The translations under genes were made by a program, and so were the position numbers. A DNA stretch of 64,000 nucleotides from Myripristis murdjan (lineage: Eukaryota; Chordata; Actinopteri; Holocentriformes; Holocentridae), in the NCBI RefSeq assembly GCF_902150065.1, contig NC_043981.1:11106001-11170000 (forward strand). Reading direction: 5' to 3'. The notes below the pieces were generated by a model, which was not told the origin of the DNA, ran no database searches, and saw only the letters and a list, made by a program, of their open reading frames with translations. Positions 53,834 to 64,000 of this stretch are shown here, one piece after another (the first letter of the stretch is position 1; each line of letters begins with the position of its first letter).

Positions 53834-55564
53834 AGTAAGTAATGGTTCACTTGTTTCTTTTTTTTTTAATATTTGCATGAAGATGGTTCACCTCTCTTGT
53901 GTGCATGAATGCATGTGTGTGCGCAAACTCCTCGTGCCCCTCCCTCATTAAGATGGTCCAGGTTGACGCTCCTTTTCACCTTGAATTATTCAGACAGAGG
54001 TGAATTATTCAGCATCGTTATGACTCCTAATGCAGCGGGGACCTGGACAGGGGAATTGTAGGGGACGGGGAGGGGTCAAGAGCCGCCCACCAGGGTACAT
54101 CAGCCGCATACGGAGCGGACACACTCCTCGAGGACCGCTGTCGCTGGGCATGAATTAATGATAAGGGGCCAAGCAGAAATCGGTATTCCCCTGGAGGTGG
54201 ATGTGATGCACTGTGTAAACAGGATGTCTGTATCATGGCACGGCGTGTAAACAGCCGCCAATGCCACAGTTAAGGAGGAGGATGCACATCTGTATGGGTG
54301 TGTCGGCCACACTTGTGTTTCTGTCCTGAGGCAAGAAGACATGTCATGCTCTCTCCCGGGGAAGCAGACGGTGTGTATGTGTGTGTTGGGTTAAGGTTCT
54401 TAGGTTACATAATCCTGTGAATGTCAAGTGTGATGGTGTTTAACATGAAGGAGGGCAGCAGACACAGCTACCCCGGGGAGAAATGCGACCATGAATGACA
54501 AAACACATAAAAACACGTCGTGGGTGTGAAGGTCTGACTAGTCCAATATAAAAAAGACATAAGACAAAAGAAAAGGCAGTGACTAGAGGACATTAATGAC
54601 TACTTCTGCCATTGTACCATTGTATTTACTCCAGGCCTCCTGCCCAGTTGAGTCAAGACTGAAGCCAATGCTACTGGAGTCTGTATCAATAGAGACTGTG
54701 GAAGCCAAAATAAATGCCAGTGATTTCCCCTCCGCACGTAACAAAGTCATTACAGAACAAATAGGCAGCGAAGAATGAGGAAAAACATCCCATTTAGATG
54801 CAAATGCTCCTCGTTTTCCCTCTCTGTCCGTCCCGCTCCCCAGCACGGAGCGCGGGAGGACAGATGAGTTCCGACAGGCCGCCTCGCGCCCCGCGCTCGC
54901 GGAGGGATGAGGTTGTTCATCTCAGCACCGGACACTGACACTGACATTCATTTAGCCACGAGGCCCCGGCTGCGCCACTCTGACAAGCTGACGGCGAGCC
55001 AATTACCACTGAGCTCCATGACAACAGAGAGCCCGCCAAATAGCCCCCCAAAAGGTGACATTCTGCGGCGGCGTCACCAAGAACATGGGCACGCTCCTAA
55101 TGGACAGTGACAGAGGAGAGCGCTAGCCTGTTGCAGAGGGGAAAAGAAAAACAACAACAACAACAAAAACTAGTGCATATGAAATGCTGACAAATTGGAT
55201 AGTGGACTAGTTGTGTGGAGGAACCACAGAGACAGGTGACTTGTGCACTTGAACCTTCAGCATTAAAGGAAACATTCACCCTTAACCACTTTAAAACCCA
55301 TAGGTACACCTTGCATTCCCTTTTTGGTTGATTTGCTGGTGTGTCATTTGCCTTTTTTGCCCAGTAAAACTAAGGAAGTTTGACACCAGAAAAATATTCC
55401 GCTATCAAAAATGTAAATCATCAACTAAGGCTGTGATTTCCATTCCTCAGAATCAAAGAGCTTCTTTATACACCGTGTGGGCATGCACTTCAATATTTGC
55501 CACATATGGCTCGCTACTTGATCTCTGAAATGTCATGCAGACTAAAGGAGAGAGCCAGAAGTGG

Positions 55565-55765
55565 TGGAAAGAGTACTTTAAATTGCTACTCAAGTAGAAG
55601 TACTGTTACTGTGCTGATATTTTCCTTAAGGACAAGTTCTGCTGTAAAAATCTACTGAAGTAAAAGTAAAAAGTGTCTCATTTAAAATGTACTGCAAGTA
55701 AAAGTTACCAAGTTACTTTTTCAAGGCAGTAACTGTGTTAAGCGCTGCTACACGGTTCAAACTAC
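55565..55765. mobile_element. hAT-like MITE fragment
   Basis: GTGGTGGAAAGAGTACT, TACTCAAGTAGAAGTACTGT, TACTGAAGTAAAAGTAAAAA and GCAAGTAAAAGTTACC form the body of a repeat that is very frequent in fish and usually classed with hAT. The right end is missing; the next element begins about ten bases later. Confidence 0.55.
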
Positions 55766-55775
55766 TTTCTTTTAA

Positions 55776-56025
55776 AGGTGCATTGCGCAAAATTGTCGAG
55801 CGAAAATGTGCCTAAGAAAAAGTGAAAGTCCTGACTCTGAAAAATACTCCGTACTCCAAAAAAGCCGCTCAGTCACAGAAACGTGAGTAAACGTCATTAG
55901 TTCCACCCTGAAAGCCGGTCCCAATAATCGGGATAAGGGACCGAGAGAAATCTGATTAACGCAGCTAGAACTCTGCTGGAGAAACCGAGTTACCGGGCCA
56001 TGAAAACCCTTAATTTGATTTCTGA

Positions 56026-56059
<34 letters not shown>

Positions 56060-56157
56060 GGTGTGCATGTTCAGTGACAGCGGATGAGGACACAAACACA
56101 AACACACACATTACCTGATTTCCTGCCATAACCTGGTTACTCACAATAATCTGGTTT

Positions 56158-56188
<31 letters not shown>

Positions 56189-56298
56189 GTACCAACACAC
56201 TCACCATTTTGCAGTAACGTTCCACAATCATACAGGGAGAAATATCCATGCAGGAGGAGAGACACAGATTCCTCTACTGAGAATGAAGCACTGCACCT
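55776..56298. mobile_element. piggyBac-type MITE with TTAA duplication
   Basis: Left end AGGTGCATTGCGC and right end GCACTGCACCT are inverted, each flanked by TTAA (55772-55775 and 56299-56302). The 523-bp body is non-coding and has picked up a poly(T) run (56029-56059) and a (GT)n run (56155-56184). Confidence 0.8.
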
Positions 56299-56504
56299 TT
56301 AACTGCACACCTTTTGTTGTTGAAAGGCATTCTGGGAAATGAAGGAAAGCATTACCTGAGGCAAACGAGGTAGGTTGAGGGAAAGTGAGTATACTACAAA
56401 ACGCCAATTAAAACAGTCACATTTGGGAATAACTCATCAACAACTGTAATGATATCTAAAAAGTATCAGAGGGATGTGTTTTACCTTAAATCCAGTGAAA
56501 AGTG

Positions 56505-56670
56505 AATCTTGTGGTTAGAAAACGCCAGCCTCAAAAGGTCGCAGGTTCAATCCCTAACACGGTGGTGTCTTGTTGAAGTGCCCTTAGGCAAGACACTGAA
56601 TCATTTCCAACTCACCTGTGGTAAGCCACTCTGAGTGAGAGTGCCAGCTAAATACCAATAATGTGAATGT
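56505..56670 (+). repeat. tRNA-derived SINE
   Basis: Contains a pol III B box (GGTTCAATCCC within GGTCGCAGGTTCAATCCCTA), followed by a SINE body (GAAGTGCCCTTAGGCAAGAC, GCCAGCTAAATACC). The A box at the left is degenerate (CTTGTGGTTAG). It cannot be a functional tRNA gene because no cloverleaf closes around the B box. Confidence 0.75.
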
Positions 56671-56856
56671 TTATTTGGTTAAACATGATAATAACTGCTG
56701 AACCCATAACTACAGTGATTGGCACTTGGAATAAAACCGTTTCATACTGACAGACTGCACTCATTCAGTCTACAATTTTAATTTCCATAAAAAAAAAAAA
56801 AGGTTCAATAACAGTGATGCCAAAGAGCGTGTTTACAAATGTTCATAAAAATGTTT

Positions 56857-56903
56857 ATTTTTTCTTTCTTTCTTTCTTTCTTCTTTTTTTTTTTTTTTTT
56901 TTT
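56857..56903. repeat. (TTTC)n and poly(T) tract
   Basis: Five or so TTTC units lead into a run of about 21 T residues. Confidence 0.85.
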
Positions 56904-59082
56904 ACAAATGCTAATGCTGTGAAGTTGAAATATGTGTTACATTGCAATGTCACGTCAATACAAAGCTGTCCGAACAGAAAACGACAAACCAAACCATGAC
57001 CGTGGTGGGCTGTAACCTGGCAACACTGTGACAGATGGTGACGAGGATGAAGAGAGGGGGGGCGGGGGGGCGGCTGGTCATGTGAGCTGGAATGGCATAC
57101 ATACAAACATGCTTGTTTACATAAATAGATACAGTGTAAAAACAAGAGGCACAGTCACATTGGGAGCGTGGGTTCATACAAAGTTCACCTGTCAGTAGGT
57201 ACAAAATACGACCAGTGCCAGGTATTTTAGAAAAGGAGGAGGAAAAAAAACTGCTGTTGTAACATCGAGCCGGAAAAAAACAGCAAAGAAAGCTTTTGGA
57301 GTTGTTCCCAGGTGGGTAACAGCTACATGTTTACAGTAAAAGAGTTGTCATTTTTGTAAAAACAGAGCTGCTTGGAGTCAGACATAGTAACAATGTCAGC
57401 TTTACCAGCCAGGGGGCACTAGGGGACAGTCCTGCTCAGAGCCACAGATGATATTCATGTGCTATATTTTTCTCCTCAAGCCAGTCACACAGACTAGATC
57501 AGTGTTATTCTCTTTAGCCCGACACAGGGAGTGAATCCGGCAGATCAGATTTGACAGAATTACATAAGAAATTCCCATTCGGAGCAGCGAGTTTTTGAGA
57601 ATGAACGTTTCTCGTGTCAGCTGAATCCGACGCTGCTCTGCTTATTCTGTCTGATTTCGACAGCTCACGGGGTGGTGGGGGGGGAAATCGACTTCCAGTG
57701 AACTGACAAGACCGTTTCGGCACGGCTGACCCCTCGAGGGATTCGCTGTGTCTGTGAGCACATGCTGGTTGTCTGACAGCGGAGGTGAGACAAGGTAGTG
57801 CAATGTGAAAACCAGACAGTCCAGTTGGGGAGGGAGGTCCCGCCCTGCCGCAGCATTCTTCACACACCACCATCAGCAACATTAGCATTGTTGATTACAC
57901 TGGAGCTTTTAAGTTCTTTTTTCCGAGAGTAATCAAGTAAAACGAGATCGATTCTGGATTGAGTAACTATTTAAAAAGGGCAATTATGCTCTAATAGAGG
58001 AAATCAGTAGTTTTTTTTTAAATACTGTGGCTTTTATTCCAATGAGTTCCAGATCTGTTTTTCCTTTGCTCCATCTCTCAATCTCCTCTCTGCTGCCTTG
58101 CATTTCCATCATGTTCAAGCAGCTACAGCAGACATAAAAGCCCCTGAGAAAGACAAGTGAACCGGTGAGGCAGGGCAAACGTTTCGGGGCATTTCTCGGG
58201 GTATCTAAAGCCATCTTTCCTGTATCCCTTGCAAACGCAGTTCATCCGGAGTTCACCCCGGCGGTGGCCCCGTGCCAGCCGTAGGTGCTCTAAAACGTGT
58301 AACATAGGGTGTGTGCGTTCCCCACCGGAGTGGAAACGCCTGTGATTTTGCTCCGCTGCACCTGGAGAGGCGACGCGCGCTGCAACAACAACACAACGTG
58401 CCCCAGTTTGGCTGCTAAAAATACCTCTGAAGGGCGCCGAGCCTCGAGCGGGATCTGAGGTGGCTTGGAATTTGACATCTCTTTGACTCTTTGAGGAAAA
58501 AAAGCGTCTGTCCGTATCTGACCCACCGCTGATGGATACATGACTGGAGCTCTTAGGATGAATCAGCGCCTGAAGAGACTGTGGCCAGGAGAGAGGACCT
58601 TTTTAGGCATTCTTTAGTCAATACACAGACATAAAAACTTGCATTTGATGCAAATTCTGATTGAAGTTTAGCTTGATTTTTTTTTTTTTTTGTGTCAGAT
58701 ACATTTAATTTGGTTTGCTTTCAAGGGATGGGCAATCCAACTTCACTACACAGAGAGAAAAATTCCATTCATTTATCAGAATCAGATTACGCCCACGCTT
58801 GAAGGAGCATGAGGGCACTTTCAAATGGTGCAGACGGGGACGTTTCCATCAGCCTTCAAAACTGGACTTAGGTATCCAAGTCACACCAGCATCCAGTCCA
58901 TAGTGGTTTGACTGTCTGTCCCGTGGAAGTGAAGGAGTGACCGAGACGACAACGTCACGCGAGTCTCCGTGGAAACGTGTCAGACACCTCGAATGTTCCT
59001 TGTTCCCGTCTTGTTTGGCTCCAGCGTCTCAAATGAAAGAAAAACAAGTGATTGTGTTGACTCAGACATACACACACATGCG

Positions 59083-59118
59083 CTCACACACACACACACA
59101 CACACATACACACACACT
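59083..59118. repeat. CA-repeat in the vangl1 3' region
   Basis: Mostly uninterrupted CA dinucleotides with two TA interruptions, probably inside the vangl1 3' UTR. Confidence 0.85.
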
Positions 59119-59439
59119 CAAAAAGGTGCACACGACCATATTCAAAGTGTCTAAAATCAATGTCCGAGGCATCCAAAATCAAACCGCCATGTGCACAATC
59201 CTGCGTGAGACTCGTCGCTTTGTGATTCTTACACTTGTTTTCCTCCAAATCAAATACGATAAAAAGAACAATATATTCAAACGTGTGTAATATATAGATT
59301 CATATATAATATATAAAAATTCAAAAAAAAAAAAAAAAAAAAAAAACAATAAAAATAAAAACTGCAAACCCAAAATGAAAACATTTGAGAGCAACAAAAG
59401 GTGAGGAATTTAAAAAAAAAAAAAAAAAGGTGTGGAGTC

Positions 59440-62400
59440 CTACACGGAGGTCTCGGACTGTAACCGGAGGACAAACTTGTGCGACTTGGGGTCGATGTAC
59501 TCTTCCGACATCTGGATGTAGGGAATCTTCTTGGCCGTCACCACCAGGCTGAAGTCTATGCACTTGAGCAGGAAGACGGCGCCGTCCTTCAGGCCGCTGG
59601 TGACCGACGCCTCGCTGATGAGCGTCCACTGGCGGGCCAGCCAGCGGTCGCGGCTGTACTGCAGGGTCGGCCCCGGGGTCAGGTAGCTCTCCAGGAACGC
59701 CTGGAGGGGAGGGGTGGAGGGCGGCACACAGACACATCAACACACACACATAATTTTTAAATCTTACACTGCAAAAACGCAAAATCTTACCAAGATTATT
59801 TGTCTTATTTCAAGTCAAAAATGTCTTATTTCAAGTCAAAAATCTAGTGAAAATTTGCTTGTTTCATTGGCAAAATTTGCCAGTTGGAAAAAGTGAAAAT
59901 TCACTTGAAATAAGTGAAAATTAGCTAGAAACAAGAAACAAATTTTGCCAATGAAACAAGCTAATTTTCACTTGTTTCAAGCAAATTTTCACTTGAAACA
60001 AGAGACAGTTACAAGTTACTTCTGAGGTGATCATGTCTTATTTTAAGTGTAATGAGATATTTTGACTAGTAATAAGACATTTTTGACTTGAAATAAGACA
60101 AATAATCTTGGTAAGATTTTGAATTTTTGCAGTGTATTTTCCTAGAAATAAATGTGCCAGTGAGCTCAGATGAGTTGTGTTTTGTAATCCTTGTCCTTGT
60201 CTTCCTTTGGGAGACATTAAATGAGAGAGAAAAAGAGTAGAGGCTGCCAGTGCTCTTAGCGTTAATCTCATTTGTTTATAGTAATTATATCCATGTGCCA
60301 GCATTAATGTGGTGCTGATTTCTTGATGCTGACATGCTGTAATGGGAGTGTAAACAGTCTGGGGCGAGGCGCGGGCCTGACCTTGGGCGTCATATTGTTG
60401 GTGATGCAGAAGGCGAGGTGCTGCTGGATGCTCTCCATGCTGTGGCAGTGCTGCTGCTTGGTGGTCCGCAGGTACTTCTGCAGGGCGCGCGCCATGGACG
60501 GGAAGATGGCCTGGGCTGCCTCGCGGGGGTCCATCACGTCCCCCGGAGCCTTCTTCTGCTCCTCCTCCTGCATGCGCTTTATATGGGTGAACGCCTCCTC
60601 TACCGCCACCACCAGTCTGGGAGGAGAGATCGCGCATGATTTAACAGTTCAGTGTTGAGGAGCAATCCAACAAATGTCCAGCTCATATTCATAACTATAG
60701 GCAATTTAGTTCACAAAACGATTTTTTGGGGGGCATTTTCCTGCATTTTTATATTCTTGATCAAAGCGCTGATTGTTTTTTTGGACAAGTTCCCACACAA
60801 ATGTAAAATTTTCTAATATTTCCATGACCACCTATAATTGAATTTCCATTACCTAGATAAAATGTTATTTTTTTCCTTGACCAAAATTTTAAAATACACT
60901 TCAGACACTGAGAGAACTTTGTGTTTTGAGATATTCTTGCTTAAAAATACACACAAGTTTAAAATTCAATCACTTTTAGGCTCCTTATAATGTCTACTAT
61001 GGAATATCTCTCCATCTATGGCTGGAACTGTCTGAGCTCTCACCGCGCTTTGCGTTTGCGTACACGCCGCTCGTGCTCGGCCTCTTCGTAGTACAGCTCA
61101 TTGTGGCTGGTGTCCCTGCGGCGGGCGGCCGCTGCGATCATGGCTCTGGACTGGGAGTGGGCGAGTCCCGCCGCTGCATTGTTCCCCGGACCTGTCGGGA
61201 CAGAAGAGGAGACTGTAGTAAATTTTTGTACAGTTTTATAGTCCTCATGTCTCTTAGCACCTGGTAAGTCCCGGCTACAGCCTTCGAGTAGAGGGTAGTG
61301 CGTCATAGAAAACTCTGGTGATGAGACATAGAGTGCAAAGTGAGGGAGTGGACTACCTTTAGAGTGGTGGGGAAGATTATTCATAGACATAAACCTTGTT
61401 CCATTTCCTTTCATCAGCAGCAACATTAAAAGCCCTAGAGCTGACATGAGTAGCCAAACACACCGAGTCATAATTTTAAATTGTTCTGGCTGAGTGCTGT
61501 GATCATGCAAAAAACTAAATCCTCGAAATCAAAACACACAGCTCACCCACATATGGTCATTAATATTCAAATATTCCCATTACTCTACCCCTCAGTGCCT
61601 TTGGGTGACGCGGGGCGTCCAATTTAATAAGCATCTCCAACAACTTCAAAAGTTTGCAATTTGGGTGCGTGGAATTGGATAGGGAGGTTGCTGATGAACC
61701 TTGTCTGATGTTAATGCAGGTTAAGAAAAGAGAGGGGCTGGTAAATTATTAATGCGGACCAGGGATCAGAGATGGACCGAATAATTCATGGACAGAGCAA
61801 AAGAAAGTTTTGGTGAATGCATGAAAGCCCGCCTCGGCTCTTGGAGGGGATTTATTCGGGGGGAATGTTTATGCTGAGAGCCGTGTGATGAGTGGCCACG
61901 TCGAGGAGGAGGAGGTTTCTGTATGCAGAGAGGACAGTGCTCGCTCCGCGCAGCGCCCGAGGAGACATCAGTCACCGTAGGAGGACAGCTTTTCAAAAAA
62001 CACCTGCCGTAGTCCATTTCAATTTCCCAAGACGTGGAGCCGAGCAAACAAAGTGAGAAGCAAATAGCTCGACAGGCAGCGTAAAACTACCTGGACCCAT
62101 CGGACACAACGTAATTGAGCATTATGGCCGATTTGTGCTTAGGGCTTCGCTGCTCTTTAATAAAGGAGAGATGAATGTTTATCCCAGACTTGTTACTGAC
62201 AGAATGTCGGCGTGGCTGCAGAAAGGGAGAGGGAGGCGGAAAGAGAGAAAAACAAGAGCAGGAAGATAAGAGCAAGAGACAGAGAGAGGCGGCGAGGTCC
62301 CTCGGCACCTGCTGCAGAATGAAAATGAAGGCGGATGAGGCACGGGAGAGAAATGACAGGAGCGGCGGCGTAATAGCTATTGATTTAACGGCCATCTCCA

Positions 62401-64000
62401 CAACCGTCTCCAGCTCCACTTGAGAGCGGAGGAGGCAGCGGTAGCGGGAGGAGGGGACAGAAGAAGGGAGGGAGAAGAGAGAGAGAGAAAAATGGCAGCG
62501 GAGGGAGAGTGAAAAAAAGGAGGGAGTCAAGTTAGTGCACTTAAGTGAAGCTTGAGTACACTTAAGGGAGTGCAATAACTTCATAAACGGTGAGTGTTAC
62601 ATTCTGCCAGCTGTGGTTATGGTGACTTCAAACTTGAGAAATATTTTTCATCCACCTGTCGCATACACAGAGTGAAAAGGAGGAGAAAAGTGGGAAAGGG
62701 GGAGTCGATCCACAAACAGCAGTGCGCTCATGAGTGTGTGAACCGGTCGGGAGTGAGTGTGTCAAGTGTAGTGAGAGAGTGCCGCTAATTACAGCCCAAA
62801 GACAAGCCTTTAATTTAGCGTCTTGAGGGGTTAGTGGCCAAAGGTTAAGGTTTATAGGGTGACCACGAGCAATCAGTGGGTGCATTTTCATTACTTACTG
62901 TCCAAAAGGTACGCTTTCAGTTTAGCTCTAAAGACATCTTAAGGAGTTAGAGCGATGTAAAGACAAAACAAACAAAAAAAAAAAAAAACAGAAGAAAGTC
63001 AACAGGGGGTAGAATGGCTTGATAGGTTTGATCTAAACATTGTTAGTGCCTTGCATGTCATTCCCACCTGCACAAAATGTGTTGTGTGTGTTACATGAAG
63101 ACATATGTAGGCCATATCCTACAGCTGGGCAATATGTCAATATTATATCAATATCGTAATATGAGGGAAGATATTATCTGGGATTTTGATTCAGCATAAG
63201 TGTTGTCTTTAGTAAGGGAATGCAATTTTCTGAACTTATTAGACTGCTGTAGCTGTTTGTTTATTTGGCTCTACCTGCTTAGTCATCATATTCACATTAC
63301 TAATAATTGTTTATCAAAATTGCTACTGTATAAATACGCAATGAAAGCACCAATCCTCATCCCTATGATATCGTCACAGCAGCATTTTGACATGAAACAG
63401 CAGATTAACACAGTCGGGAGCAGTGATATTGATCAAGGCTCTGTTCCATGACTGGAAAGACTCAACTACACAAAAATGGAAGTGAATCTTGTGACACCTG
63501 TAATCTCCACACTGACAGTCAAACTTAACTGTGATATTTGATTTTGCCCAGTCCTGTTATGCTGATTATTAATAGTAAGTGACTTGGTAACTTAAAGACC
63601 CCATAGAAATGGAGGCAAACCAAAAGGATATCAGTTTGGGAGAGAAACACAATTTCATTTCAAGGGATAGGTGGATGAGAGAGGATGTTTGAGATTAGTG
63701 GAGGTTTTGAAATTTTGATTTACACCCACTAGTGCAGGATGATGTCACTTTTTGAGTACAAGCCATGTGAGGTCATTTAAGGGGGACTTTAAAGCGATGG
63801 TAAACTAAAGTATGTCATTTTCCATTAAAATGCTTTTATTTGTCATCGCTGGATGTAGAAAACATCCTGAAATCCAATTTTTGGCCCCATTATTCCTACT
63901 TTTTTTTTTACCTGAGTTTACCGTCCCTTTAAAGAATCAGACTCCACGCCCCAACAAAGACACAAAGACTGTCCCACTCACCCTCAGCGGGGGCTGCTGG
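59440..64000 (-). CDS. vangl1: VANGL planar cell polarity protein 1, C-terminal exons only
   Basis: Core planar cell polarity membrane protein, acting with Prickle, Dishevelled and Scribble at the plasma membrane (family knowledge). Four exons are visible: 63982-64000 (partial, donor side only), 61044-61191, 60382-60616, 59440-59700, giving 220 residues plus stop. This is the cytoplasmic half after the four membrane helices: [93 protein letters not shown]. The terminal ETSV is the PDZ ligand of the family. [16 protein letters not shown] and the casq2 neighbour favour VANGL1 over VANGL2. The edge exon is called because its end (PAAPAEG) joins in phase to GPGNN, as in human DGPSNN. The 2.8-kb intron 61192-63981 shows no further exon. 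Confidence 0.92.
59767..60134. mobile_element. Hairpin MITE in the last vangl1 intron
   Basis: Ends CACTGCAAAAACGCAAAATC and GAATTTTTGCAGTG are inverted repeats flanked by TA. The similarity continues inward (AAGATTATTTGTCTTATTTC against GAAATAAGACAAATAATCTT), and AATTTTGCCAATGAAACAAG near the centre is the inverse of another internal stretch. Most of the 368-bp element can therefore fold on itself. TGTCTTATTTCAAGTCAAAA is tandemly duplicated at the left. It takes up over half of a 681-bp intron. Confidence 0.85.
61192..63981. other. vangl1: vangl1 intron next to the window edge
   Basis: No coding exon was recognised. The part at about 61740-62500 is purine-rich and mixed in composition without recognisable repeats; it may hold regulatory DNA, but nothing specific can be assigned. 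The longer open frames here lack family resemblance. Confidence 0.5.
63122..63200 (+). repeat. Dispersed repeat of the GGGCTGGG-GATAT type (fragment)
   Basis: CAGCTGGGCAATATGTCAAT followed by ATTATATCAATATCGTAATA resembles the repeats at 8697 and 46912. Short and degenerate. Confidence 0.45.

Larger units (their letters stand above)
53148..59439. other. Region between the 3' ends of casq2 and vangl1
   Basis: Tail-to-tail intergenic space holding both 3' UTRs. No additional protein-coding exon could be supported. It contains a hAT-like fragment, a piggyBac-type MITE, a SINE and several simple repeats, listed separately. Bases about 53950-55110 are of mixed composition without repeats and include two copies of GAATTATTCAG 27 bp apart; no function can be read from them. 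Confidence 0.6.

Noticed and set aside
54580-55110. Possible conserved non-coding element between casq2 and vangl1
   Set aside because: The composition looks unlike repeats, but conservation cannot be judged from one sequence, so no feature was called.
56505-56600. tRNA gene suggested by a good B box
   Set aside because: The A box is degenerate, no cloverleaf can be drawn, and the flanking sequence is a SINE body.

Overview
The window is vertebrate genomic DNA, most probably from a percomorph-type ray-finned fish. This is inferred from multi-exon genes with small introns, protein sequences close to vertebrate orthologues but not mammalian, and many short dispersed repeats of kinds common in fish (Tc1-like, hAT, piggyBac-type MITEs, tRNA-type SINEs). 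No bacterial, plasmid, phage or CRISPR content was seen.

Five protein-coding genes are recognisable, and their exons were placed by protein similarity, GT/AG splice sites and codon-phase agreement across every junction. From left to right: abcc4 (minus, 30 exons from 25320 to 1743, final exon not found), timmdc1 (minus, 7 exons, complete, 36932 to 30329), poglut1 (minus, 11 exons, complete, 45490 to 40353), casq2 (plus, 11 exons, complete, 46345 to 53147) and vangl1 (minus, last four exons, 64000 to 59440, 5' part outside the window).

The genes are not a functional pathway. They are an efflux transporter of the plasma membrane, a mitochondrial complex I assembly factor, an ER glucosyltransferase acting on Notch EGF repeats, the sarcoplasmic-reticulum calcium buffer of heart muscle, and a planar cell polarity membrane protein. 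Two blocks of conserved neighbourhood are visible: poglut1-timmdc1 in tandem (as in human 3q13) and casq2-vangl1 tail to tail (as in human 1p13). The joins abcc4/timmdc1 and poglut1/casq2 bring together genes that lie on different human chromosomes. poglut1 and casq2 start head to head, 854 bp apart.

Between and within the genes lies a rich set of small mobile elements, several with intact ends and target-site duplications: a decayed Tc1-like element and two shorter relatives, a hAT MITE with a perfect 8-bp duplication, a second hAT-like MITE, two TTAA-flanked piggyBac-type MITEs, several foldback elements, SINE fragments, and LTR-like fossils. Other items of note are a perfect 38-bp palindrome in abcc4 intron 15, a 38-bp abcc4 exon with two in-frame acceptors, and an interstitial telomere-type repeat in poglut1 intron 2. 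I found no convincing undescribed biological system. The most unusual sequence is the GC-rich foldback element about 1.1 kb upstream of abcc4.
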